From NCBI GenBank assembly GCA_964030475.1, contig CAXIPT010000001.1:23998760-24062759 (forward strand): a stretch of 64,000 nt of DNA, in the 5' to 3' direction. This DNA comes from Tethya wilhelma (Eukaryota; Porifera; Demospongiae; Tethyida; Tethyidae). The notes under the pieces are model-generated. The model saw only the letters and a program-made list of their open reading frames with translations. It did no database searches and was not told the origin of the DNA. Shown here one piece after another: positions 36,255-42,752 of this stretch. How positions within the stretch are numbered: the stretch's first letter is position 1; every line of letters begins with the position of its first letter. Made by a program: the position numbers and the translations under genes.

Positions 36255-37978
36255 GTCATAGATTCTAACAGTCATAGCTATAATCCTTATTAATCTTATT
36301 ATTACAGGGGATGTTGATTTTGAAGGGGATAGTTTCACTCTCACTCTCTCCACTGATGTTAATGCCATGGCCTGCATTGATATCCTTATCAGAGAGGATT
36401 CTACTTTTGAAGATGTCGAGTTCTTCACTGTTGAACTGATGGTGGATGATGACTTTGGGGAGATCCAAGTAGGAGCTATATCAAATGCCACCATCTTCAT
36501 TGATGATCAAGGTACGCAGTGAATAATATTCACTGCTTGTGTGTTAATATGAATGACCGACCACTTTCACATGTAGTGCTGCTTGGATTACGTAAAGTTG
36601 TTTGGGCAATTATGATGTTGCTAAAAAAAGTTTTCCACACCTCTTGTATAAAACTCAGCTTCATTGTTACTAATATAGCAATTTTTGAAAATCAATAATT
36701 TATTTAAATTAAAACTCCTTACAAGTAACTCTATTAATGAAATTTTAACGTTTTATTGTTATTGTGTTTCTCTAACTCTTAGGTCCTGAAGTTCCCTCAG
36801 TGAATGACACAATAGTTGGTGACCCTCTCCTCTCAGTGCCTCTCTCCCTGAGCTCAGTCCAAGGCCTCACACTAGACATGGACGACACTCCAGCTCTCTG
36901 TTTTGAAATCCACGGAGATGCCGATCAACACTTTAATCTTCTCAGTGACAACTGTGTCTCCGTGAACGGCCATTATGAAGCCCTCAATGAGCACTGGAAC
37001 ATCATTGACAGGATAGGCATCCGTGCCATGGACAGTCGGGGAATGTGTCACAACATTGCTGTGGACGTGGATGGCTGCTCTGCTGTTTTGAATGGAAACC
37101 CATTGACTGATAATTACAGGAGCAATGGCATCTCGGTGAGGAGGTACTCTTCTCACGTGCGTGTGAGTGTGCCCAACTGTAACAGCACTACCACGCTGGT
37201 GATGTACGTCATCTGCCAACGAAACCTGACTGTGTGGGACCCACTGACTGAGCAGAACATCGTAGCCAATATGATCAAGTTTGTTATTGCTAGGGGAATC
37301 AACATCAATGAGAACGCTCATGGATTCCTGGGTAAGTATATAGATCAATTAGCATAAGCCTAGGCTGCTGTGAAGTATAGCATATACACCTACCCAACCA
37401 CACCAGCATACATCTGAACATAATATGGTTTAGCAATTATGTGCAGGCATATAACAAATGTGTGTGTGTGTGTATGTGTGTGTGTGTGTGTATGTGTGTG
37501 TGTGCATGTGTCGATGATGTGTGTGTGCGTGTGTGTGTGTGTGCGCGTGTGCGCGTCTATGCATGTAAAGCAAGTCAAACTCTAAAATTAATTTTCTCAT
37601 CTTCTTAAATTTACAACATACTTTGTATTTTCTTGTTTGATGTGTCGTTTAGGTCAATTCTGGAATGTTCCAATTCAAGTGGAGGAGTACACTGGTCCGT
37701 CCCTGGATGGAGACGACATTGATCGATACGTAATCACAGTCACACATCCTGATTCTTCAAGAGATCGCTCCTTCACTGGAATCCTCTACCCATTCAACTG
37801 GGAGTTCCAAGATGGGCCTTGTTTCTACGTTGGAGACCAACAGGGAGGAGCCATCTATGAAGTGGAGGACCCTAACGACTCTGTAATTGAAGGAGACTAC
37901 CAGGAGTATAGAGTAGACGGGCTCTTTGAGACTGACTACAAATATACACGGTTTGAGAATGGTCTTTGTGTACCTTAA
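2288..37978 (+). CDS. Giant Calx-beta array protein (candidate sponge aggregation-factor-type protein), 5' incomplete
   Basis: This entry covers the whole plus-strand locus; the modules are listed separately below. All intact coding exons are multiples of three and phase 1 at both ends, and the codon split at each junction usually rebuilds Gly, Ala or Ser at the domain border. That supports one continuous reading frame from the 2287 gap to TAA at 37976-37978, encoding roughly 45 Calx-beta domains and a distinct C-terminal region. No start codon or signal peptide is visible, so the 5' end is missing. Long Calx-beta repeats with this intron phase are known from the extracellular proteoglycan core proteins that drive species-specific sponge cell aggregation; that assignment is inference from family knowledge. 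The locus could instead be two or more adjacent genes, since the divergent island at 21989-25633 could mark an old boundary. Confidence 0.7.
3231..4545 (+). other. Inter-module intron with a candidate terminal-inverted-repeat insertion
   Basis: No coding exon of the array is seen in this 1.3-kb intron. Near its ends are inverted copies of GCTTCATGTGGATTG (around 3251-3265 and 4461-4475), consistent with an inserted element of about 1.2 kb. Short open frames inside lack splice and domain support and were not called. Confidence 0.45.
4546..5772 (+). CDS. Calx-beta module 1
   Basis: Exons: A 4546..5022, B 5092..5289, C 5352..5492, D 5563..5772, all phase 1 and intact. This is the first complete plus-strand module, so it serves well as a reference. 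Domain alpha opens VGIELPNYTVREEDGP and ends TIIDNDG. Domain beta spans the A/B junction (SAI|APDDY). Domain gamma spans C/D. Exon D begins SLDDY instead of the usual SPDDY, as does the minus-strand copy at 1810-2019. Confidence 0.9.
6085..6690. mobile_element. Dispersed repeat (family X), uninterrupted copy
   Basis: The sequence from about 6085 to 6690 is matched by 59395..59449 plus 60266..60832. The matching parts start with a TATCATACGTA.GGTAGTACG stretch and end with GTTGAAAAAAGTGAATGAAC. The copy at 59.4 kb carries an extra 0.8-kb insertion, so this copy gives the empty site. A decayed relative begins near 12822. No open reading frame of note. Confidence 0.6.
6692..7085. mobile_element. 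Hairpin MITE with about 105-nt inverted arms in the module 1-2 intron
   Basis: Left arm (about 6692..6800) and right arm (about 6978..7085) are near-identical inverted copies. Both contain GGAATGGGTAGTGCT and AATTTCGGCACATGAC in one orientation. A solo arm lies at 43860-43975, and older relatives occur in the introns at 8345-9715, 13290-13670 and 16983-17605. No coding capacity, so probably non-autonomous. Confidence 0.65.
7138..8315 (+). CDS. Calx-beta module 2 (exon A cut by gap)
   Basis: Exons: A 7138..7543 (then N), B 7656..7853, C 7908..8048, D 8106..8315. Exon A starts with GG before the first full codon (acceptor TTTAG|GGGTGAC), a variant shared with the copies at 21738 and 29203. The last 71 nt of exon A, ending in the usual GDLSAI, are missing at the gap. 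A fragment of the 2056-2286 hairpin arm (7545-7615) sits directly after the N. Exon B begins with the standard acceptor AATAG. The true gene probably has a full exon A here. Confidence 0.85.
8446..9195. mobile_element. Insertion with inverted ends in the module 2-3 intron
   Basis: The left boundary carries TAAGCCTCGGCGCATGCG and the right boundary the inverted GTGCCGAGGCTTA near 9169-9181. The flanking intron sequence is homologous to 16980-17120, where the two flanks join directly (a CATTTCATTTTCATTCAG stretch) without the 750 nt. That paralogue is an empty site. A short TCTG tandem tract lies at 8496-8517. No protein-coding frame recognised. Confidence 0.6.
9768..10983 (+). CDS. Calx-beta module 3
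   Basis: Exons: A 9768..10244, B 10314..10511, C 10566..10706, D 10774..10983. All four are intact. Exon A ends SAMG instead of SAIG, and exon D has LLLEPVDG where most copies have LSLEPVDG. The B-C intron matches that of module 0 and of the minus-strand module. The following intron (10984-11584) is of the second inter-module class and holds no coding sequence. Confidence 0.9.
11585..12800 (+). CDS. Calx-beta module 4
   Basis: Exons: A 11585..12061, B 12134..12331, C 12389..12529, D 12591..12800. All are intact and phase 1. Exon D opens SPDDYEPLNQ and has ILEND where neighbours have VLEND. The following intron (12801-13710) contains a 50-nt GA tract at about 13015-13064 and a decayed relative of the 6692-7085 hairpin element at 13290-13670. 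Confidence 0.9.
13711..14927 (+). CDS. Calx-beta module 5
   Basis: Exons: A 13711..14187, B 14257..14454, C 14515..14655, D 14718..14927. All are intact. Exon A has FDSS in place of FDPS. The sequence just upstream of exon A (TTAAATTAGTACC at 13676-13688) is shared with the copy preceding 30931. The A-B and C-D introns are the closest plus-strand relatives of those in the minus-strand module at 1-1144. The intron that follows (14928-15749) belongs to the second inter-module class and contains no exon. Confidence 0.9.
15750..16955 (+). CDS. Calx-beta module 6
   Basis: Exons: A 15750..16226, B 16284..16481, C 16535..16675, D 16746..16955. All are intact. Variants: SNSRACID in exon A (shared with the minus-strand copy), ITTMDG rather than IATMDG in exon C, and SPDQ in exon D. 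The A-B intron ends like that of module 2. The following intron (16956-17653) is the insertion-free relative of 8316-9767, so modules 2 and 6 are sister copies. Confidence 0.9.
17654..18871 (+). CDS. Calx-beta module 7
   Basis: Exons: A 17654..18130, B 18198..18395, C 18452..18592, D 18662..18871. All are intact. Variants: RVEQTFDSS in exon A, VEITLEDD (Pro to Thr) in exon B, EEIRYSA in exon C, and SPEDYEP at the start of exon D. The following intron (18872-19500) is closely related to 14928-15749, which pairs this module with module 5. Confidence 0.9.
19501..20722 (+). CDS. Calx-beta module 8
   Basis: Exons: A 19501..19977, B 20048..20245, C 20304..20444, D 20513..20722. The A-B intron contains an N at 20033 but both splice sites remain. 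Exon B has SETSRQC and EIPLENDD variants. The C-D intron is nearly identical to that of module 0. This is the last complete standard module before the pseudo-exon and the divergent island. Confidence 0.9.
21006..21511. mobile_element. Terminal-inverted-repeat element, GGGGCGAGC family, 0.5 kb
   Basis: The left end GGGCGAGCCTGAGCGA (21007-21022) and the right end TCGCTCAGGCTCGCCC (21496-21511) are perfect 16-nt inverted copies. The left end itself is a quasi-palindrome flanked by GGGG and CCCC. Inside is a tandem of CAGTCAGCT/CACTCACAG units (about 21270-21350) but no transposase. Similar ends occur at 62281 and 63296, and related motifs at 28394 and 43797. Confidence 0.65.
21738..21961 (+). 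pseudogene. Truncated exon A (pseudo-exon) at the edge of the standard array
   Basis: The first 224 nt of an exon A, from VTVGIEFPNYTVREEDGP to ACTDIPIE, run with no break into a TCTCTCTTTC polypyrimidine tract and acceptor CCACCATAG that serve the next exon at 21989. The length is not a multiple of three. If a GT at 21962-21963 were used, the frame into 21989 meets a stop at once, and read-through meets TAG at 21986-21988. The piece therefore cannot be used in frame, and module 8 exon D should splice straight to 21989. It marks a recombination breakpoint between array and island. Confidence 0.8.
21989..22622 (+). CDS. Divergent Calx-beta domain E1 (two exons)
   Basis: Exons 21989..22144 and 22404..22622, phase 1. 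The first half reads LTVGFERQQYQFSEPP and ends in a WRDGTAT segment. The second starts NGEDYEAPIGEF and ends TISDNDR. It differs strongly from the array domains but keeps the half-domain intron position and the acidic end. The acceptor of the second exon is made by a (CA)n tract (about 22357-22402) instead of a normal polypyrimidine run. Confidence 0.8.
22984..23673 (+). CDS. Divergent Calx-beta domain E2 (two exons)
   Basis: Exons 22984..23136 and 23431..23673, phase 1. The first half begins PITIGFERPEYTASEP and ends DWTEGTAR. The second begins EGVPSQGGDFVPPA and ends LIIDTDC. The second exon (243 nt) is the longest half-domain exon in the island. The 361-nt intron before this domain (22623-22983) shows no feature. 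Confidence 0.8.
23890..24349 (+). CDS. Divergent Calx-beta domain E3 (two exons)
   Basis: Exons 23890..24045 and 24119..24349, phase 1. The first half begins LVIGFEQETYTFSEPLGG and ends WSPGTAT. The second begins AGPGQDYIDPVGEY and ends with an ADGND acidic tip. The upstream intron contains several imperfect copies of a TGATGTCATCATTACATAAT-like unit around 23690-23880. Confidence 0.8.
24534..25103 (+). CDS. Divergent Calx-beta domain E4 (two exons)
   Basis: Exons 24534..24683 and 24879..25103, phase 1. The first half begins ITVGFEQTLYNVREPTSG and ends WTPGSAT. The second begins VGDDYTPESGNY and ends IQIADVDG. Splice sites are canonical. Confidence 0.8.
25171..25633 (+). CDS. Divergent Calx-beta domain E5 (two exons)
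   Basis: Exons 25171..25323 and 25409..25633, phase 1. The first half begins IQVGFEFESYSFSEPEG and ends WTPGTAT. The second begins AEEDYSPPVQRY and ends IQITDNDG. This domain closes the island. The next exon (25698) returns to array-type sequence. Confidence 0.8.
25698..26703 (+). CDS. Calx-beta module 10 with a half-size exon A
   Basis: Exons: A2 25698..25838, B 26041..26238, C 26295..26435, D 26494..26703. Exon A2 is only the last 141 nt of a standard exon A. It starts exactly at the domain boundary (VTIGFEMETYPVMENQ) after a normal TTTTTAG acceptor. The module therefore encodes two domains instead of three. It shows either the ancestral intron position or a recombinant that gained an acceptor. 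Exon C has the TTYSVDESDG variant shared with module 12. Confidence 0.9.
27194..28778 (+). CDS. Calx-beta module 11 (exons C and D lost at a gap)
   Basis: Exons: A 27194..27670, B 28512..28709, and the first 5 nt of C at 28774..28778 before the N at 28779. The intron between A and B is unusually long for this position (841 nt, 27671-28511) and contains a TGTGGGGCTCG...CTCCCC motif (about 28391-28414) like the GGGGCGAGC element ends. Exon C and exon D are absent between the gap and the next module, so one domain is missing from the assembly. The intron before this module is the counterpart of minus-strand 1145-1809. Confidence 0.8.
29011..29082 (+). tRNA. tRNA-like sequence with Ala (AGC) anticodon; probable SINE head or pseudogene
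   Basis: The 72 nt fold as a cloverleaf. The acceptor stem has 5 of 7 pairs. The D arm GCTT/GAGC pairs. The anticodon arm CCTGA/TCGGG has loop CTAGCAA (anticodon AGC, 29044-29046). The T arm TTGAG/CCCAG has one mismatch and loop TTCGATT. The internal A box (TGGCTTAGTGG) and B box (GAGTTCGATTCC) are good. Position 1-72 and 3-70 mismatches, the location inside an intron and the trailing T-rich sequence argue for a tRNA-derived SINE or pseudogene rather than a working tRNA. Confidence 0.5.
29203..30861 (+). CDS. Calx-beta module 12 (exon D split by gap filler)
   Basis: Exons: A 29203..29679, B 29904..30101, C 30158..30298, D 30359..30540 plus 30834..30861. The two D pieces add up to exactly 210 nt, so the 30541-30833 segment between two Ns is foreign to the exon (it includes a GT tract and unrelated sequence). 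Exon C ends GTAG instead of GTAR, and exon D starts SLDDY. Exon A has AMENQ for VMENQ and a TNISIE variant. The acceptor TTTAG|GGGTGAC groups it with module 2 and the pseudo-exon at 21738. Confidence 0.8.
30931..32159 (+). CDS. Calx-beta module 13 with diverged third domain
   Basis: Exons: A 30931..31407, B 31477..31674, C' 31745..31885, D' 31959..32159. A and B are array-type, but A ends LTANS instead of LSAIA. C' and D' keep the length class and phase but are diverged (C' opens VVIGFNPITYVVMESD; D' opens SPDDFTNLELTLIFDP and ends ILDDDG). This is the transition from homogenised modules to older, unique domains. Confidence 0.9.
32503..33250 (+). CDS. Calx-beta domain F (two exons)
   Basis: Exons 32503..32643 and 33056..33250, phase 1. 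The first half begins VTIGLENTTYTVTEGDP, the second SPLDYTDTEVVL and ends VVTIVDNDG. The second half resembles the middle third of exon A (IPIEDDDI.EPPEDF, then PPTAVVTIVDNDG). This indicates that exon A arose from separate half-domain exons like these. Introns 32160-32502 and 32644-33055 hold no feature beyond A+T-rich sequence. Confidence 0.85.
33324..34064 (+). CDS. Calx-beta-like domain G (two exons)
   Basis: Exons 33324..33443 and 33834..34064, phase 1. The first half begins VFVMFVEPSYTFFEDGVT and the second half ends TTVNVLDDDG. The most diverged domain in the row: it lacks the usual GFE motif and its first half is short (120 nt). The 390-nt intron 33444-33833 has nothing recognisable. 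Confidence 0.75.
34123..34985 (+). CDS. Calx-beta domain H and first half of domain I, first copy
   Basis: Exons H1 34123..34269, H2 34445..34642, I1 34848..34985, all phase 1. H1 begins VVEVELEEPTIDVNESDA, H2 begins DYGALLPPLMVTLQSSAL and ends IIDDDG, I1 begins VVTTELTQSVVRRPES. The intron after H2 contains a GTGTGGG minisatellite (about 34647-34755). The second half of domain I is not found before the (AC)n tract and gap at 35210. The whole block recurs at 35211-36200. Confidence 0.8.
35211..36511 (+). CDS. Second copy of domain H plus complete domain I
   Basis: A fragment of the end of domain G (35211..35228) follows the gap. Then come H1' 35290..35436, H2' 35612..35809, I1' 36063..36200 and I2 36308..36511. 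H1', H2' and I1' have the same lengths as the first copy, differ at few positions, and carry homologous introns. I2 begins RDVDFEGDSFTLTLS and ends with IDDQG. Either a genuine tandem duplication or two haplotypes placed in series across the gap. Confidence 0.75.
36783..37978 (+). CDS. C-terminal region resembling the ITI heavy-chain C-terminal domain, with stop codon
   Basis: Exons 36783..37331 (549 nt) and 37653..37978, ending TAA. The first begins GPEVPSVNDTIVGDPLL and includes CFEIHGDADQHFNLLSDN and VSVNGHY. The second begins at GFLGQFWNVPIQVEEY and contains CFYVGDQQGG and SVIEGDYQEYRVDGLF. The order of motifs (LCF..G....NLL.D....VNG, then GLLGQF, then a W/CF motif, then IDG.Y..Y.V..L) matches my recollection of the ITI_HC_C family of inter-alpha-trypsin inhibitor heavy chains. 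No vWA or VIT domain precedes it; instead it caps the Calx-beta array. Sponge aggregation factors have a lineage-specific C-terminal module that this could equally represent. A profile search would decide. Confidence 0.75.
37459..37556. repeat. GT-rich microsatellite in the last intron of the Calx-beta gene
   Basis: Imperfect (GT)n with interspersed A and C, about 98 nt, inside the 321-nt last intron. Confidence 0.8.
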
Positions 37979-38078
37979 GTTGTATGTATAGTCGCTGTCA
38001 TGACTGACCATGCAGTTTTATATAGTGCATGCTTTAGAAGGTTTGTTACTCTAGCAATTATATATTAGTTAATGAGAT

Positions 38079-38084
38079 AATAAA
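38079..38084 (+). terminator. Poly(A) signal of the Calx-beta gene
   Basis: AATAAA lies 101 nt after the stop codon at 37978, in A+T-rich sequence. It precedes the convergent minus-strand gene, which ends at 38235. Confidence 0.65.
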
Positions 38085-38234
38085 AATATTTAGTATAAAC
38101 ACATACATTGTCAATAAGATGTGGAAAATTCTGAGTCTAGATACTACTTTACTAGTTTAATAATAATGTAATACTGAAAGAACAACAATTCATGCATGCA
38201 TTCTATTCAGCATATTATTATCATGTTTAGTAGC

Positions 38235-41200
38235 TCAGAATATTTGGATTCGGCCATTGTTTCTGTCACACACTAAAAGAGAGTCATTCTTGTCAACGTG
38301 TAGTCCATGAGGTAGACTGAATTGTCCCTCAGCTTTTCCGTTACCACCAAATGATGTAACATATTCTCCTTCAGCAGTGAACACACTGATACAATTTGTT
38401 TTGTGTTGACTCACGTACACAGTATCATTAGAGTCTATGGCTATACCATATGGGTTATGCTGTTCCTTTGATAGCACTTTTAAGAATGCTCCATGTTGAT
38501 TGAATATCTGTACACGATGATTAAAGTAATCTGTAACAAAAATGTCACCTTTGCTATTGAATGCAATATCCATTGGATTATCAAATTCTCCATTCCCTGT
38601 TCCCTTTCTGCCAAAGGTACTGTGAATAGTTAGGTCACCGTTGAGAATTTGTATGCGATGATTTAATCCATCACAAACATATAGTTTCTGGTTGTTTGAA
38701 TTAAAAGTGACTCCTGTTGGATGTTTGAATTGTAGTGAACCAGCAGATCTAGTACGTCGAATGAAATCACCATTAGATTTTACAGTGATCATCTCAATAC
38801 TATCATTGTTGTAATCCACTACATAAATGTTATCTAGATTGTCAACTGTAACTCCTCTATAGGTTTGAATTCGAAATGTCCTTTATAATTACCTGAGTAT
38901 GTCATTAACTTCTTCTGATTAGGACTGAACATAGTGACAGAATGAGAACTGTTATCTGTTACTATGATCTGATTACGACTGTTAACTGTAATAAAGCATG
39001 GCTCAAATTTCAGCAGTATTCCAATCACTGTGACTGGTCGTTTAAGACTCTGTGGTGATGACATAACTGCAATGGTGAATGGACTGCCCTGTATGTCTGT
39101 TCCATTAATTTTGATACTGAGCTGGTGCTTTCCTCTCTTTGTAGGCTGGTAGGTGATCTTGCAGCTAGTCTTTTCTTGCTTGTAAACACTGCATTGTAGA
39201 GTGGACTTGCTCTTGCAGTGGACCAATTCAGCAGTAAGGTTGATTCGATGAGTGTCCTCCCTGTTACTGATATCATGTGTTGTCAGTTGAGCTTCAATGT
39301 CATCCTCAATCCAACAGGGATCAGAATCAGTATCCAACAAGACAACTTGACACTCTGAGAGTTTGTCCTTTTCAGCTACTGTAAGACCAGGACCAGAGGC
39401 AGAGGTCATTTTAGGCTGTGGAAACAGATCAGTATACAGAATAATTTAATATTTTATAAACTCTATAGGATTCCATTAATCCATGGCTAATTCCTCTTAT
39501 ACTTAGCCACAAAAACTGGTCATAATAAAGTATGAAACACTGTATAAATGATTATACCTGAATTTTATCGTACAGTCGATCACATACTTATGCATTGATC
39601 AAAATTATTAATCTATAGACTGGTACTGACAGCTACGTAAATACATACATTAGGAGAACTAGAGTACATCACATTGAGAGTTCTTGAAGGGAGAGGGGTG
39701 CCATTTACTGTCACCTGAATCTCACAATCACCAGCTCTTGTGGGAATGAAACTCACTACATACTCTCCAGGGTTACCCTTCACTGGTTTGGAGAATGTGC
39801 CAGCAACGTTAACAATTGAGTCATCAGCTAGTAGAGTCAGTTTGGTGTCAATATGGTGGTTGCCACTATACATGGGTCACCATCTTCATCAAAGAGACAG
39901 ACTCGGAGGTGGGATGGGGTGTGCTTCTCTAACTTCTCCTGAGGTAAACTCACTGTACACTTGGAGAGATCAGGCTGAAATGAAGGAAAGAATGCAATTA
40001 ACTCAAGTGAGTCATTGAAACTATTATGCATGGTTCTTACTATTGATGACTTGTAGATTTGGAGATGCTCTTGAGCTTTCTTGAGTTTGAATTGACTTAA
40101 CCATTTTGCATCTCTAGCATCACTGAGCTGTTGCTGAAGACGAAACACCTTCATGTGGAGTGATAACTTTTGATTATCCACAGTTAGTGGCTCATATTGA
40201 AGTTTATCCAGCTTGGTCTTGTTTTCTTTAATGGCTTGTGAGAGTTGACGGATTTGATTATCTTTGATGGCTAGATCTTGAGTTTGTATTTCAATCTCTT
40301 TTCTTTTGAGCTCTTCTTCTTGTTTGGCTTGCTCCAACTGGAGCTGTATAAATGGATTATATCAATACCTTCACTTCTTCAAGGCGTTTTTCACTGGCTA
40401 TAGAATATGCAGTTGACTCAATCAGCCTCTGGTTTATCTCTTGTTGCTGTTCACTAAAGGATCCCTTTAGTGTCTCCACTTCTTCTCGGAGTTGTTTCAC
40501 TAAAGCTACTTTCTCCTCAACGTCTGCTACTTTTTCTTCCAGTTCCCTTTCCTTATGTGCAAGTTGTTCTCGAGTCATGGCCAGTTGGTTTTTCTTTTCT
40601 GCAAGCTGTCTTTGAAGCTCTTTGATTTTATTGTGATGCTTGCTCTTCATTCGTTCAAATGTTTCATGCCAAGTGCTTTTCATTTTCTGCTGCGACTGTT
40701 TGAGGCACTCACTTTCTTCACGTTCAAATTTAAGTTCAGTTTCAAGCAATTCAATATCATCTTGAAAGGAGCTGTTTTGTACCTGCAATTCTAACAGTTT
40801 TGCATTCAGGTCCGTTTCAATGCTTTTGATCAGCTTATCTCGTGAGTGTAAGGCTACATCCAGATCAAATTGCTTGCATGATAGTTGACGCTCAGTAGAT
40901 TGACCAAGTGTATCTGCATTCTATGAATACAGCATATTCTCACTATAGTATCCACTATGACATGTCATTATATGCAGAACCTGGTATAAGACCACATTAA
41001 ATTTTGTAATTAAGCTGCATGTGGACACTTATCAACTGATAGAATAATATTATGATAGTATATATGTAGCATCACTCCCAGGCTCTCTCTAGCTCCTTTT
41101 CTTAATGCATTGTACATTTCCACCTCACCCAAAGGAATATAATTGGCATATTATAGTGGGAAAGTTTCACTGTTTCGAATTTTGTGGCATTATGGTCATT

Positions 41201-42752
41201 TCAGCAAGAATCTAAAATACTTACTGTTTAGTAAAATGTCGATCATTACAAACTATATATAAGCCTATATAATTATATAGTTACAAAATAAATGCATTTA
41301 AATTTTCACATTTTTTTCATAATTAGATACAATCCTCCAGCAAGTACACATCTTCCAATATTCACAATATTAATTATTGTGATCATGAAAATCACGAAAT
41401 CCCCCAATATAGTATGTATAATTATGTATAGTAGACATCTTAGGTTTTAATTATTAAAAAGAAAATAGTAAGTATATATGTGCTCTAGGTTCTTTTGACC
41501 ATTATTTGATCAACATAGTGCAGATAAGACTTACAGAGGAGGCTGCAGTACTAGGTAATTCAGAGAATGTGACACCTATAAGCGAAGAAACGCAACATAT
41601 TGTATATGAGATCAGAGTTTACAAAATTTAATGTATTAATGTTTTGGACTTACCATACTTCTTTGCAATGTTCTCAGCAAGTACACATCTTCCAATATTC
41701 ACAAGGGATCTAACAACTTTTGTCCAAGTAGGCTTCTCACGGTCTCCCCAGCATATCAACAATTTCAAAAGACACTCCTCTACTCCTAGCAGGATGTTAT
41801 CTTTCCGAATGACCCTCAGCTCATCGTCAGGAATGCTCAACTGTAGACCAAACTGAAACCATGTGTCAACTCCTTTCAATTCTCTTTGAAGGTCCTTTAA
41901 TTTAGCTTCTTCAGCTATATAGGTGTGATTGTGCATGGCATTGCATAATAATTATAATAATCATATTATAATTATGTATTATTATGTATTTATGGTCAAT
42001 AATAGCTCGTTATTTCCATACACATCAGAGAAACAATGCATAGTACCTTCTTGAGATGGCTGTTGATCTGAATTCTCATCACTAAACATACTCTTGTCAA
42101 AGTCAAACATCTTACTCTGCTGCCACTTCTCTATGAAGTGCTCATATGTAGCCAATGTAACTTTACGCATCACTGGCCATAATGGCTGTTCTTCTTGCTC
42201 AGCAGCCTGTGTTGGAGATGCTAGAAACAATTCAGCATTGATGGTAACCTGTAGCTGGGATGCTTGTTCAGATTGGTCTTCAAGTCCTGATGTGAGACTC
42301 TTGTTAGCTTGTGTTGGTGATTTGTGACTTGCAATTGCTTCAGTTCCAGTGTTGAATTGAGTTGAGAGAACCTTAGCAAGGTCTGATTCTACTTCCTCTC
42401 TTTTTTCAAGGAATTTTCTCAGAGCTGATGGTGAAGGGAACACAACTGAGAAGAGTGGAGCTTCCTCGTGATAGTATGTGTCTATGTGATACACTCCATG
42501 TTTCTTTGTAAGCTTTCTTCCAATACCATGAGAAATTTTGGAGAGAGGATACTCCATACCAGTCTCAGAATGGTGGATGAGCGATGATCCACTAGGATGG
42601 ATCTTGATCTCAGCTAGGGTGCCATTGATGGTGATGAGAGTTCTCAGGAGGAAGAAGTCGTTGTAATAACATGAGTGGAGGTTGAATTGGATAGGGATGG
42701 CATCAGAAGACTCTTCATCTCTTCTCTCTTGATCCGGTGGTACGTCAGACAT
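38235..42752 (-). CDS. Death-domain / coiled-coil / filamin-repeat / NHL-repeat protein, seven exons, two frameshifts
   Basis: Exons on the complement: 42047..42752 (start ATG at 42750-42752), 41654..41914, 41535..41575, 40369..40920, 40041..40343, 39649..39974, 38235..39415. Exon 1 encodes a 235-residue N-terminal region I do not recognise (contains PLSKISHGIGRKLTKKHGVY). Exon 2 encodes a Death domain (LQRELKGVDTWFQFGLQLSI to NIAKKYG). Exons 4-5 are a long coiled coil. Exons 6-7 carry two filamin-type repeats (VNGTPLPS; KINGTDIQGSPFTIAVMSSP). The rest of exon 7 is NHL repeats (GEFDNPMDIAFNSKGDIFVT; HNPYGIAIDSNDTVYV), ending NNGRIQIF. The layout resembles TRIM2/3-type proteins with the RING/B-box replaced by a Death domain, so a scaffold or signalling role is inferred. 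The frame breaks once near 39860-39870 and once near 38860-38865; both exon lengths become multiples of three if one base is restored. Intron 4 is only 25 nt (40344-40368). Confidence 0.8.
41339..41458 (-). pseudogene. Scraps of the gene's own exons inside its third intron
   Basis: Bases 41339..41367 repeat 29 nt of exon 2 (41676..41704). Bases 41433..41458 repeat 26 nt covering the start codon and 5' leader (42747..42772). Both sit in the intron 40921-41534 in the same orientation, which suggests a decayed partial internal duplication. The rest of the intron is A+T-rich with no exon. Confidence 0.6.

Noticed and set aside
37459..37556. CRISPR-like or regulatory repeat array
   Set aside because: Simple GT microsatellite without spacer-repeat structure; CRISPR is not expected in an animal genome.
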